Part shown: positions 21,983 through 34,275 of the stretch, in pieces
Layout: each line of letters starts with the position of its first letter
Numbering within the stretch: position 1 is the first letter of the stretch
Assembly (NCBI GenBank): GCA_007922305.1
Contig: ML677334.1
Span: 15,215,360 to 15,279,359, forward strand
Length of the DNA stretch: 64,000 nucleotides
Reading direction: 5' to 3'
Origin: Dermatemys mawii
Taxonomy: Eukaryota; Chordata; Testudines; Dermatemydidae
Translations under genes and position numbers: made by a program
The notes under the pieces: model-generated
What the model saw: the letters and a program-made list of their open reading frames with translations, nothing else
The model's database searches: none
Told to the model about the DNA's origin: nothing

Positions 21983-22562
21983 AGGAACAGAAAAGGTAAA
22001 AAAAAATGTTAGGAGTATGGAATAGCTTCCATATGAGGAGAGATTAGAAAGACTTTGACTTTTCAGCTTGAAGAACAAGACAACTAAGGGGGGATATGAC
22101 AGAGGTCTATAAAACAATGACTGGTGCGGACAAAGTAAATAAGAAAGTGTTATTTACTCCTTCTCATAACTAAGGGTCACAAAATGAAATTAATAGGCAG
22201 CAAGTTTAAAACAAACAAAAGGAAATATTTTTTCACATTATACACAGTCAACCTGGTGAACACTTTGCCAGAAGATGTTATGAAGGCCAAAACACTAACA
22301 GGGTTCAAAAAAGAGCTAGATAAATTCATGGAGAATAGGTCCATCATTGGTTATTAGCCAGAATGATCAGGAATGGTGTTCCAGCCTTTGTTTGCCAGAA
22401 GCTGGGAATGGGCGACAAGGGATGGATCACTTGTTTGATTACCTGTTCTGTTCATTCCCTCTGGGGTACCTGGCATTAGCCACTGCTGGTAGACAGGATA
22501 CTGGGCTAGATGGACCTTTGGTCTGACCCGGTATGGCCGTTCCTATGTTCTAATATTCTTAT
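21983..22562 (+). mobile_element. CR1 LINE 3' fragment
   Basis: This is the 3' end of a turtle CR1. It has the decayed end of the reverse-transcriptase frame (GGGTTCAAAAAAGAGCTAGA near 22300) and the diagnostic tail GGGCTAGATGGACCTTTGGT...GACCCGGTATGGCCGTTCCT before 22562. It is truncated at its 5' end and cannot code for protein. Confidence 0.85.
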
Positions 22563-22899
22563 TTCCATAGAGAGTGGGAAAAACTATGGATTAATAATCT
22601 CTTCCTCATCCAAACCAGAGCGGGCCATTATAGTTCAGTTTTGCTCACCCTGCTCCATAATTTTTCAGCAGAGCAAGGGAAAGATTGTTACACTATTGGA
22701 GTGTGATTGCCATTAAACCACACACAGAGTAAAGTTCTATTATATATGTTCTCAACTGGATAATGCCGGTTATCTCAGTCAGTCATTCTATATCCTCCCC
22801 ATTATAGCCTGCACCCATTACAGCCCTTCTCTGGGATCTGAGTTACTGCAGCTCTATACTCTCAACTCTCTACTGACTGGGGATGTCCCCAGCACTGAG
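22563..22899. other. Unassigned DNA
   Basis: No gene or repeat is recognised. Confidence 0.4.
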
Positions 22900-23620
22900 G
22901 ATATTGTCGGGGCTCGCGGATGGTGGTATTTCTTCTTCCTTTAATGCCCATTAACACTGCCGATGTGTGTAAAGGGACTTTACCGAAACTGAGATCTGGG
23001 CCCTCTCATTCTACATTAAAAACATTTAAATTAAGGGGACTATAGTGAGGCAGTGTGGCCTCCAAGCCTGAGGGGGAAAAACAACCCTTTGTGCGCAAGT
23101 GGGTGGAGACAGGCCTATTTCGCCTCTTCTGTGGGAAGTGCATAACCAGGACAGGAAGGATAAAGGGCGGGGCCTCCCATTCTGCTGCGGCTGAGACACC
23201 AAGGGAGACAGATGGATCCTGCTTATTCTTGGCCGCTGTCTCTGCTGCTGAGCCCAGCAGTGCCCTGCATGCTGGGGAACCTGTTTCTGCCATGGACCTG
23301 CTGGGACTTCCACTGGCCATTTACTCAGAAGTGATGCTACTCCAGGTACACCCCGAAGGGAGGGGAGGAAGTGGCCCTGGACAGCCGACCTCAGTATGGC
23401 TATAGCTCTTCCAGAGGCAGAGTCAGCCTGTTGCTGCTGGAATCCCCATTGACTCAGTGGCGAACCATTCTGCCACTATTAGGCTCCTGGTTTGGGGTCC
23501 GGCGGAATAGGGTCCACCCCCGCACCACCCGCCACCTCACTCCAGGTCTGGCAGCCTCTCCTCCCCAGGTCCAGGAGCTAGGAAGCCCTGTCTCTGCAGC
23601 TAGAGTCCAGAGCTAATTGA
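22900..23620. other. Isolated GC-rich block
   Basis: This block is clearly richer in G and C than its surroundings, with CpG dinucleotides (GGGGCTCGCGGATGG, GTCCGGCGGAATAGGG). Both strands hold moderately long open frames, which GC-rich DNA produces easily. Phrases around 23485-23560 resemble part of a dispersed retroviral repeat in turtles, but I cannot assign it. It could also be a relic CpG island. Confidence 0.3.
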
Positions 23621-23770
23621 CTACTGGGTTGGCTCTCATTTTATCATGCTAAAATTTAATTTTGAACAAAAATGCTTATTTAAAGGACTATTGGAGAAGA
23701 ATATTCTTCCATCTGTTTAGTTTATGCACCTGTATTTCAAGACAGCCTTAATTTGTTTCACACCTTTTCT

Positions 23771-23790
23771 AAAAAAAAAAAAAAAAAAAA
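23771..23790 (+). repeat. Poly(A) run
   Basis: An uninterrupted A run of about 20 bases. It may be the tail of an unrecognised retroposon. Confidence 0.6.
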
Positions 23791-25305
23791 GACTTGCACT
23801 GCATCTGTACAGAAACATCTGGTGATTTTAAAACATAGGCACATTAGAAATTCAGTCCATTATTTTTAATATTGCTTTTCAGATGTGAACATTAATATCC
23901 TGTGAAATAAATAAATGAAGTTTCTTATTCTCCAGCTCTATTCTTAATTCTGTTTTTTAAATTAAATAGCTTCACATGTGTGGTCACACTATCCTTACAC
24001 AAATACTGAATATTGCCTGAGACATAATATATCATTATAAATGAGAAAACACAAAGGTAACTATAAGTTAAAAACATTACTAAATAAGAAGAATGGTTCA
24101 ATGTACTTTTAAAGACCCATGAATTTTAATCTATATAATCCATATAAGTAAAGAGAAATTATAAAACTGATAAATTCTTGCAGTCTTTTCAGGGATAAAA
24201 AGGAACTATGTAGATGGTCATACATCTTCTGATATTGCTGGCAAACTCATTAATGTACAGTGATATCCATTATATAGAACATCATAAAGATGAAAGCTAT
24301 TAAATGAGAAAACGGTCCTGAATTCTATCACAGTAAAGCAACTATGATTTATTATTCAAATTGATATAAGTAAGATGAAGGGTAAGTTGTGCTTGTGATG
24401 CATAGTCAGGAAAGTTCTAACTTACATAATTATAAGCCAGCACTCTGCCATCTTCCTTCAGTGATAGAGTGGACATGACATCGAAAAGGTAGTTAGAACA
24501 TTTGTTAAATATGACAAACTGTATATTGCACATGATAAAAACCAAAACAGCTAAGGACAGAACTTACAGGTAAATGGGGCTGCAAAAATGACATGACTAT
24601 GCTATATGCTAAGTTTCAACCTTTAAAGATAATAAAAAACACAGAATAGTCAAGGAAGTATAAGAGTGGCCTAATCACTGAATCCAGTCACAAGATTATA
24701 AAAGCACAGTTCTGTCCCAAAATGGCTGTGTGATCCTACATCTCTGCCTCTGTCTTATAAAGCAGCTCATGAATCTTTTGGCTTCCATCGAAGGAAGAGC
24801 CTCTCAAACAAATTATCAGATGTACAAGAAACCAGGTGATGTGTTTCCCCTTTAAACTTCTCAGCATGACCCATTAAAATGGATCAACAGATTTAGAAAA
24901 AAAACAACCCAAGAACTTTGTAAAAACTTTCCACATGTTTCAGAGCCAAACATTCTTCTGGGGAACAATGAGAAATACTGTTTTTACTTCCAATTTTGTC
25001 TAGGACCAGAAATGGAAATGTTGAAATGGTTCATTTTTATATTTCCTGACACCCCATACTGGACTGTGGGGGATGAAGGCCCACCAGGTAATCCTCTGAA
25101 AAAGATAGAGGAGGTTTAGGAAGGCCTTATAGACATTATTTAAAGAGGAAACTATGTGGAGAGGCCTGCGGACAATGACAAGAAGTGTTCCTATGAGGCT
25201 GTCCAAAGATGTTAACAGCGGAGAAAGCATACCCATCAGGTGCTGGAAACAATAGTGGGGTACTAGTGTACTCTCTCATTTAGGATGCAATAAGCGTCAT
25301 TATGG
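23791..25305. other. AT-rich DNA without recognised features
   Basis: Nothing recognised on either strand. Confidence 0.4.
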
Positions 25306-25308
25306 GAG

Positions 25309-25436
25309 TAGGGTGACCAGATGTCCTGCTTTTTATAGGGACAGTCCCGATTTTGGGGTCTTTTTCTTAAATAAGCTCCTATTACCTCCCACCCCCATTC
25401 TGATTTTTCACACATACTATCTGGCCACTCTATATG
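25309..25436 (+). repeat. hAT-style MITE
   Basis: The left end AGGGTGACCAGATGTCC and right end TATCTGGCCACTCT are imperfect inverted repeats (consensus AGGGTGACCAGA). The body GGGACAGTCCCGATTTTGGG is a familiar dispersed MITE of turtles. No clean 8-bp duplication was found. Confidence 0.6.
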
Positions 25437-26350
25437 AGAGAGAGGTTGTGAGAGGAAGAATGGCCTCAGAACCACTCCAAATGTTAAAATATTTTGAGTA
25501 AGGCTTGGATAACCTCTCAAATTTGATGTGGGATTATCCAAATAAAAACTTAACATCTTAGGAGGTTCATTGATTATCCCTATTTTCTATTAGCTCAAGC
25601 ACCTGCAGTATGAACTTACACTGTGAAGTGCATCGCTACGGGGACAAGTGATACACAGAAATGTTGGCTGACCCTTTGTGCTTACAATGGTTCTATCAGG
25701 ACAGAGTGAAAATCTGTTTGCAGAAAAAAATCTTGTGCTGGATTCACAGAGCACTCTCTCCACCCACTGATGTACCAGTGCTTTTGGGAACACCCTCTCC
25801 AATAGTTGCCACCCAGTGCTGCTCTCCAGCGGTAGTGTTTCCCAGTAGAATAAATCACAAGGGTGTAAATGTTTACGCTGCTGTGAGGCCTGCTAAAGTG
25901 GGAAGGGAACTTGAAAATGGTGGATAAGTACAATTCACTGAATGCATACTTCTAAATGGCACATCACGAAGACAGCCAATCAGTCACCAAAAGATGGAGC
26001 ACATTGTAACAGAGCTGCTCATATGTAAAGAAGATATTCTCAGGACCAGGTTCTGCTGCACTCAAGGCCTTCACACATTCAGTGCTTCTTCCCCATTTCA
26101 AGTCATACCCCAGCTGGCTCAGAATACTACTTGCACATGGATAATTAGACTGTTATGAGCAAGATGCTGAGAGATTTTTCTAATTATTGGATAAGTAGTG
26201 AAAATGAGGAAGCCTTAAGAACCAGGCAAAGACAAGGTCTATAAATAGAGAATCTTCCAAGTAGAGAATCTCTTAGCAGACAGTGGGGTGAGAAGACAAG
26301 ATGTTTTAGGTGATCTGCAGCCTGGCTCGATTGACTGTTGTTTTTCACAG
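25437..26350. other. Unassigned DNA
   Basis: Overlapping short frames at 25590-25933 have no recognised motif. No repeat is named. Confidence 0.35.
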
Positions 26351-26392
26351 AAAATTTTATTGTAACACAAAGCAAATAGCATGTTTTTGCAT

Positions 26393-26745
26393 TTAGAATA
26401 ATGCATTTAGTCTTCTGGTGATGAAAAATAGTTTATGCTGGTGACACAGAACTCTGTGTTGAAGAAGGAACTTTATTTTTGAGTCATGGAACTGTTTGAC
26501 TGCAGGTCTACAGCACTTGCTAGCAGCAATCTCCTCAACCTTGATGATCTGGATAGAGTGAGCATGGGCATTGTGATGGGCACACATATCATGGCAGAAC
26601 TGTGTAATAGCATCAGCAATTGTCAAGTCCATGTATTCCCTGTACATGTTGTGGGTTCCACACAAGAATCACAGCGCGGAGTCATAATTCAATCAATGGC
26701 CTGTTCTGATAAGGTTCTATTACCAAAAAATTCCAAATTTCACAC
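26393..26745 (-). pseudogene. RPL18A: RPL18A processed pseudogene, 5'-truncated
   Basis: The minus-strand frame 26665-26393 translates to a sequence starting GTHNMYREY, then [30 protein letters not shown] and an end NALF. This matches the C-terminal ~89 residues of large-subunit ribosomal protein L18a (eL20), an intracellular 60S component. Upstream (26665-26745) fragments of the preceding coding region (KFGIFW, NYDS) are legible but shifted by small insertions. The coding part has no introns, as expected of a retrocopy. Conserved basic residues are replaced by neutral or aromatic ones (for example Cys, His and Asn for Arg). An antisense AATAAA lies near 26357 beyond the stop. No N-terminal half is present, so it is non-functional. 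The plus-strand frame over the same bases is a shadow. Confidence 0.85.
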
Positions 26746-26799
26746 TGCTTTTAACCACAGTTCCCTCAAATCCATCTGTTTCCTTTAATTTTCAAGATT

Positions 26800-29200
26800 C
26801 ATGACCCCACTGACAGCTAATTCAATAATAAAAGTGGTACTCTGTTAGGCAGAGAAGACTTCAATCTTCACTGGGAAGACTAAGAGGACAACTATTACTT
26901 AACACTAGGGATGGATGAACTGATTAGTTTGGCTAAAATCACGCCTCTTTCCCAACCCAACAAACCCAAATCCAAACCATCCTTCTTGTAGTTCATAAAA
27001 GTTCAGTTATTTTTTTTTTCATTTTCTTGCATTCTAGATAGTCTCTGGCATCTTCAGATTCTGCTTGGATCAGAATTGGAAATTCTGAAATACCATGAGA
27101 GAGAATTTTCAGATTTTATTTCCAGCCAAGCTAGAAAAAGAGAGAGGCCATATGTTTGAGATTTTCAGCCCAGTTTTGTAGATATAAGAGGACCATATAA
27201 TATGAATGAACTTTCGCTCAGACTCTGAACTTTTGGCTGCATATATCTGAACTGTGGGGGTGAAATCCTAGCCTTAATGAAATCCATGGAAATTTTGCCA
27301 TTGATTTCTGTTGGGTCAGAATTTCATCTCAGGCCATTTGAGGTTTATATTTTACTACACAATTAAAATTCAAAGTAAGATAATGAACCTGAAACTTGAA
27401 AACAGAAGGAACAGACAAAACTGGAAGATCTTGACAAGAAAGACAAGAAAACAAAATACTTCTGATAGTCAAAAAAAAAAAAAAAAAGCTGAACTGAACC
27501 TGCTTTTTTCCACGTTTGAATCAAACCTGAATCTTTACAAATAGATATGAATATGCTACAGATAGATATATACTATACAAAATGAAAGATTCGGCAGCAG
27601 GGGGCAATGTTTAAAAATATATATACACTTTATAAAACAAATTAACTAAATCAATGATACGGCTATCCCTTAGGCTTCTTATTTTAAATTCTGTATATAG
27701 CACACAGTTTGACCCATTAATTTTGATCTCACATACACATTGCCCTTTACATTTATAGAGATAATGAAAAATTGATCAATATTATTTGTGTGTGTATATT
27801 TTTCTTAAAAATCAATGAAAAATAAAATTAAATGAATATATATGATGAGAAAAAAAAAATCAAAACATTGTAAGTGACCTATTAGCCTAGGAATTTAGGC
27901 TCCAAATTTCTTAAAGCACTTTTGAAAATGGGACTTAATTTCCTAAGTCACTTAGATGCTTCTGAACATGTTACCCTATATTTACATCTGTATTCAATAA
28001 CATTGCCAATCATACACTTTGTATTGGGAATAGTAACATATATTTCTAGTTTAATTTCATATCAATAGCTAATCTAGAAACCAATATATATAGACAGATA
28101 TAATTGTGTTCTTTTAAAATGCTTTGATAGCATTTGTAGAGGTAGGACATAGCTCTTACATTTCTCAGGCTTTATATAGCTTCATACATATTTTTTACAC
28201 AAAATAAGGAAAACTTATAATAACCCTGTGTTTGTTAAATAATGCATGCCTGTTTATTTTGAAATTGGAATTTCTCTGATAGCTGTACGCAATATAGCCA
28301 TGTCTTCAGGCAACTTGCTATGTTATATTCACAGACAATAAAATAAGATAAAATGTTCAGGCCGAGATCGTCACAGAAGCCTAAGGAGTTTAATTCCTTT
28401 GTATTTCAAGATGAAGAATTTCAATGAGACTTGGGTGCCTAACTCCTTTAGCCAATCCTAGCCAAACACCATATTTTATAAAAAGTAACTGCAAAAATGG
28501 CATCCTGAGGCTCTATGTTTATTGTTCCAAAGATTTTCAGATCAAATGTGTTAGGTTTACAATTCAAATGTAGTCTTTTTATTATTATTATTATTTTAAG
28601 CTGACAGACAGCTATGTTTTCCTGGCTGTTGCATCATCACCAGCAGCTCTTACTTAAACGAGTAGCATTATAGGTTCACTAAACATGTTTTCCACAACTG
28701 GGCAGTTAGTGCTTGAGAGAGGCAACAGACTGTCAGATCTAGAAACTGAAAATGTCTGTTGGTTTACACAACAAGATTAACAGCAGAACAGGAGCTCTTC
28801 ACCCTACCCTAGGATGGTACCCAAGCCCCAGTTGTACCACCGCTATGGGTCAGTTCATTCTCCGTTTAAAGGCTGCACCAAATTAAACACCTGATTCCCA
28901 CCAACTTCTCCTTCTAACTGAAACAACTTACAAGATCCCGATTGTGTGGCTGGAGGCTTGGGTCTAGTGAGGTAACAATATGAACCCTCCCCACCTCAAC
29001 CCTGCTGAGCTCAGAATGGCAATATTTACTGCCTAATACTGCTGGGTTTTTTTTTATTAAAAATGATCAAAACATTACTGTTTTTGTAATGTCCATACAG
29101 CATGAAATACACCCACTGTGGACACACTACTTTTTTTCCCCACTTTTTAACACACCCACCTTTACTATAGAAGTAATGTAGACACTAGTACAGAATTGTT
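26800..29200. other. AT-rich DNA with two hairpin-repeat fragments
   Basis: Fragments at 27875-27975 (CCTAGGAATTTAGGCTCC ... CCTAAGTCACTTAGATGC) and 28375-28445 (AGACTTGGGTGCCTAACTCC) are of an amniote MITE style. An A-run lies at 27471-27487. The stretch 28600-28980 is less AT-biased and unexplained. No exon is recognised. Confidence 0.4.
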
Positions 29201-29204
29201 ATGC

Positions 29205-30235
29205 CAAAAATAAAGACTAGAGGATCTTATAAGAGGGACAAGACAAATACGCCACATTTATTGTAAATACAGTCAGGAAAGTAAATCACAAATCCTAACT
29301 TTTAGTTATGACTTAACACACACACTAACAAACATCCATTCCTATAAAGTTCTGCAAGGTTGTTACAGTTACCAGCTTAAATGTTGCTTGCATCAAGCTG
29401 TCAAGGTAGCTTTGAACACAAGGATGAAGCCGAGCCTTGTCAGATACGCATCCGATGCTCCTGGAGGTGGTTGCAGAACCAGAGACTCAACATCTTGTAG
29501 CTTGAGCCCTATCCTTATAGCGGTCTTGCCCATTCAAGTCTATGGAAAGTGTTTCATCATACTGTTGCATCACTCAGAGTGATAATCAGCAGATGCTACT
29601 TCCATGACACCTGTGGGTTATCTGGTTTATCTTGTTCTCTAGCCTTTTGACCTCTTTGTCCGGTGGTAAATGCAGGGATTCCGGCTTGCCCTTCAGGGTT
29701 ATCCGGTTATCTCCCCACTGAGCATTCTTCAGCGCAAGTATGTCGAAACTGTAATTCTCGGGCTGGTACTGGTAACCTTTTCATCTTTTATCTGAACCAT
29801 GCATACATCCACATGCATCCTTCTATCTGATTACTTTAACATACATTTCGTGATCTTTGTCCTTTCATACATTCTTTCTTTTGACATTTCTACTTTTGGG
29901 GCATAACTAATCACAATCTATCACATGAAACCAGAAAAGCAAGCAAAAGTACAGTAAATAACAGCTTTGGTATGTGAACAGTTGTTTTAAAAACCCTCTT
30001 ATCTTTTTATAAAACAGACTTTGTCTCACGGTTGTGTTGGTACCATAAGCAGCTTTGCCTTTGCAAGTTTTTACATAAGCCCAGGCCTCTTGACTAACGC
30101 AGCATCTGTTTATATTATCTTGTTGTTATTTGGGGGACAAATTTCTCCATTTTCTTTCCTATAACCATGTTGTAACCCTAAAGTCATATTCTGTTCTTAT
30201 TCAACAGAATGACTTGTAATGCTCAGTATTTATTA
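29205..30235 (-). mobile_element. Probable LTR-type repeat, antisense
   Basis: GAGGATCTTATAAGAGGGAC followed by CGCCACATTTATTGTAAATA, and the long non-coding tail to about 30235, match a repeat I associate with turtle retroviral LTR or leader sequence in antisense. CpG content (for example TACGCATCCGATGCTCC) is higher than in the flanks. The ends are approximate and no target duplication was seen. Confidence 0.35.
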
Positions 30236-30324
30236 TTCCTGCAGAACATAAAATAACAAATGGATACCTACAGCTTGTTCCAAGGAGAGTATCACATTTC
30301 AGCACTTTCTTGTACATATGAATG

Positions 30325-30585
30325 GAATGATGCTCTTGTGGTTAAGACACTGAACTGGCACTCATGAGATCAGGATTCAATTCCTAACTTTGCCACAGAT
30401 TTTCTCTGTTGCAAATTTAATCTGCGAATAATGTTGTTATGCTCCCATTCTTTCCTTCTTATCCTTGAACAGTTTACAATCTAAACAGGCAATTGATTTC
30501 TTACTATAAATATGTATAGAGCCTAGCATAAAATAGACCCCTATCTTGGTTAGGGCTTTGTAGTATTAAGAATGCTAAAGAATGG
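30325..30585 (+). repeat. MIR / CORE-SINE, plus strand
   Basis: A tRNA-like head CTTGTGGTTAAGACACTGAA with CATGAGATCAGGATTCAATT (B-box region) is followed by core-like sequence. The 3' part GTATAGAGCCTAGCATAAAA matches the usual MIR end. Confidence 0.65.
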
Positions 30586-31825
30586 GAACTGGGGAGTGGT
30601 GGTTTTACATTTAGTTTTTTTCCTAATTTTAATTTAAAATGCAGATATTACATTGAGGGTTTTAAATTATCTTTGTGTGGCTTTTATTTTACAGTTAGGC
30701 TTGGTGGAATTTTCATTACATAGTTTCAATGGATAAAATCCATGTTTCTTTATAAGCATTTTTTTTAGATTTTTTTATCTAGTTAGATTTAAATTTTAAG
30801 TTTCACAAAACTATGGAGAGGGGCCTGACAATAGGAGGATCAGGCAATTATGTAATGAGTTTGAAAAGTTCAAGCTTACTAACCATTAAAAAACAAATTG
30901 TTAACATCAGATATCAAAATATAAAAAGTAAACATCTTAAATCAAACTAAGTTCTCAGGCAGCATTTTTTAAACTTTGCCTACCTGTAATTTTCAATTAT
31001 CTTTCTATGGAAATATTTTTGTTGGTTTTGTGTGTACAGTGAATTCAATGTTTACTGACATTTACAGATAAAAAATCTAAACCTTCCAAGCCTATTTATA
31101 TTCTACTTAAAATCCTATGTTGAGAGAGTGTTAAGATTGTATGGGTAAGTACAAAAAACATCTAACATTTTCCAAACTTTTGCCCTTAAACTTGGGCATG
31201 TAAATCCCTATTTAAATAAGCAGCTCTGAACTTGCATAGATTTCGATATTTTGAGGACATCTATTCTAAGATTGAAAAATTCATCAAGTAGCATAATGCA
31301 AGTTCAATGGGAATTTCAGGTACTCAGCATCAATCAGGATATGGCCTGAGTTACCAGCATTGTTGGCTGTTCAAAGAAAGGTCCTATGATGTTAAAAAGA
31401 ATGATGTTACAGTATTTATATTTCATTATGTATGTAAAGCACCGAACCTTTGTTCAACCTTTCCAAAGATATTAATGTTGGGATAGAACCTAAACCTGAA
31501 AAATGACAGTTTTAAAAGATGAGTGATAGCCATGGAAGCGACACTAAACACAGAGGATTAGAATAGAAACTATTTTGCAGTTCTAACTACCAGTTGGCTA
31601 AAATCAGATTATGTCTCTGTACAAGAAATATTGCTGCCAAACTTCCCCTCTGTTGGGACTCCAAACAGGTATAGAAGTCCACAGTGGTAAATTCAATTGA
31701 AGGATCAGGGCCTATGTTTGGATAACAGTTAGAAGTATTTCACACTTATGGCTGCTTATCCAAACTAGACTTTTTAAAGGTTTGTTCAATGCCAGGACAC
31801 TTGACTTCAAGAAAGAACACACAAT
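30586..31825. other. AT-rich DNA without recognised features
   Basis: No gene or clear repeat. A decayed hairpin fragment may lie around 31290-31345 (TTCAATGGGAATTTCAGG). Confidence 0.4.
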
Positions 31826-31827
31826 GG

Positions 31828-34110
31828 CATTCAGAGAATCATGTAGAATTTTAGGACTGGAAGACACTTCAATAGCTCAGGTTCTCCAGTCCCCTGCACT
31901 CAAGGAAGAACTAAGTAATAACTAAAACATTCCTGACAGGTGCTCCTCTAACCTGTTCCCAAAAACTTCCAATGATAAAGATTATACAACCTCCCTAGGC
32001 AATTTGTTCCAGTGCTTAACTACCTTGACAGTTAGGAACTTAGTAACTTCATAAATTTTGAAAACATCCACTCAGTGTGCAGTGGCAGTCAAAAAAGCCA
32101 ACAAAATGTTGGGAACCATGAGGAAAGGGATAGATAATAAGACCAAAAATATCATATTGCCTCTATATAAATCCATAGTACACCCACATCATGAATATTG
32201 CATGCAGATGTGTCACCCCATTTAAAAAGAGATATATTGGAATTGGAAAAGGTACAGAAAAGGGCAACAAAAATTATTAGGGAAATGGAACAGCTTCTAC
32301 ATGAGCAGAGGTTAATAAGATTGGGACGTTTTAGCTTGGAAAAGAGACGACTACAGTGGTATATGATAGAAGGCTATAATACCATGACTTGTGTAGAGAA
32401 AGTAAATATGGAAGTGTTATTTGTTCCTTCTAATAACACAAGAATTAGGCAGCACTAAATGAAATTAATAGGCAGCATGTATAAACAAACAAAAGGAAGT
32501 ATTTCTTCATACAATCACAGTCAAGCTGTGGATCTCCTTACAGAGGATATTGTGAAGGCCAAGACTATAACCGGGTTCAAAAAAGAACTAGATAAGTTCA
32601 TGAAGAATAGGTCTATCAATGGCTATTATCCAACATGGGCAGTGATGCAAAACCATGATCTGAAGTGTCTCTAGTTTCTGTTTGCCAGAAGTTGGGTGAC
32701 GGCATATGGATCAGTTGATAATTACCTGTTCTATTAATTCCCTCTGAATCACCTGGCATTGGCAATGTCAGAAGACAAGATATTGGGCTGGATGGATCTT
32801 TGGTGTGACTCAGTATGGCCGTTCTTATGTTATGTCCAGCCTCCCGTGCTGCAATTAAAACTAATTGTTTCTTGTCCTAGCCTCAAAGGTTAATGAGAAT
32901 AATTTTTCACCCTCCTCCTTGTAACAGCCTTTTATGTATTTGAAAACTATTATCATGTCCTCTGTCTTCTCTTCTCCAGACTAAACAAACCCAGTTTTTT
33001 CAAGCTTTCCTCCTAGGTCATGTTTTCTTGACCTATAATCATTTTTGTTCATCTCCTCTGGAATTTCTTCAGTTTCTCCACATCTTTCCTGAAATGTGGT
33101 GGCAAGAATTGGAGACAGTACTCCAGCTGAGACTTTCTCAATGCTGAGAACAGCGGAATAATTTCTTCCTGTGTCTTGCTTACCACACTCTTCCTGATAC
33201 ATCCCAGATTTTATTTTATTTTATTTTTTAAAATTTGCAACAACATTATAGTGTTGACTGGCATTCACTACATTAGATGTTCACTACTAAACTTTTTTGG
33301 TGAAAACTGAAACAAAAAAGTAGGTACCACTTCTTCTACTTCCACATTGTCTTTTATTGTCTTTCCCCCTCATTGAGTAATGGGCCTACCTTGTCCTTGA
33401 TCTTCCTCTTTCTTCTAATATAGTAGTAGAACATTTTCTTGTTAGCCTTTATGTCTCTAGCTAGTTTAATCTCATTTTGTGCCTTGGCCTTTCTATTTTT
33501 GTTCCTACATGCTGGTGTTTATATATATATTATATACACACACACACTTCATAATTTGACCTAGTTTCTACTTCTCATACCACTCCTCTTTTTGAGTTTC
33601 ATATCACTGAAGATCTCCTGGTACAGCCAGTGTGGCCTCTTGCCATACTTCGTATCTTTCCTATGCAGTGGAATAGTTTGCGCTTGTGTATTTAACCATT
33701 TATCTCTGAAAAACTGCCAGCTCTCTCAAATTGGTTTTTCCCTTAGTCTTACTTCCCATGGGATCTTACCAACCAATTCCCTGAATTTGCTTAAGTCTGC
33801 CTTTTGAAGTCCATTATCTTTATTCTGCTCTTTTCTCTCATACCATTCCTCAGAATCATGAACTCATCATTTCATGATTACCTTCCTCCAAGCTGCCTTA
33901 CACTTTCAAATTCTCAATCAATTCCTATTTGTCTAAATAAAATCCAGAACAGCCTCTCCTCTACCTTCCTTTCTCTACCTTCTGAAATTAAAAAAAAAAA
34001 AGTCTCCAATCCATTTTAAAAATGTGGATAATCTGTGCCTTGTTGTATTTTCCAACAAATATCTGTCTAGTCAAAGTCACCCAGCAGGACCAAATCCTGC
34101 ACTCTGAATT
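31828..34110 (-). mobile_element. CR1 LINE, antisense, internally deleted and split by another CR1
   Basis: On the minus strand, 34110 to about 33270 encodes the end of the CR1 endonuclease and the linker; the phrase for FFVSVFTKKV is legible near 33290. About 33265 to 32833 then encodes the C-terminal part of the reverse-transcriptase protein. The RT palm between them is missing, so there is an internal deletion near 33268. The 3' end continues at 32043-31828 with the usual CR1 tail (TAGAATTTTAGGACTGGAAG on the plus strand). A second CR1 on the plus strand (32044-32832) splits it. The frames are broken throughout. Confidence 0.75.
32044..32832 (+). mobile_element. CR1 LINE 3' fragment nested in another CR1
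   Basis: It contains the C-terminal part of the CR1 ORF2 protein, with readable peptides LELEKVQKRATKIIREME, FSLEKRRLQW and TGFKKELDKFMKNRS in frames at 32198-32674. It ends in the CR1 tail GGATCTTTGGTGTGACTCAG...GGCCGTTCTTATGTTA. The outer antisense CR1 stops at about 32043 and resumes at 32833 with TGTCCAGCCTCCCGTGCTGC, its expected next words. Confidence 0.8.
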
Positions 34111-34140
34111 ATTTTGTTAGTTGTTTGTTAGTTATTCACT

Positions 34141-34275
34141 TCAATAGACATCAATTCAGCAACATACTTAAACATGTCTGACGTTAAGCACCCAAGTAGT
34201 CCTATTACCTTTAATGGGACTAGTCATGTGCTTAAAGTTGTGCAAACGCTTAAGTATGTTGCTGAATCAGAGCCA
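34141..34275. repeat. Palindromic MITE-like repeat
   Basis: ATTCAGCAACATACTTAA at 34153 and TTAAGTATGTTGCTGAAT at 34250 are exact reverse complements. Inside them lie GTTAAGCAC and GTGCTTAAAGTT, giving a hairpin of about 115 bp. Confidence 0.8.

Noticed and set aside
23006..23320. Overlapping minus-strand frames of 95-104 codons
   Set aside because: They lie in GC-rich DNA where stop codons are rare; there is no motif, no splice context and a similar frame on the other strand.
26486..26788. 100-codon plus-strand frame
   Set aside because: It is the antisense shadow of the RPL18A pseudogene, whose minus-strand translation is clearly the real match.
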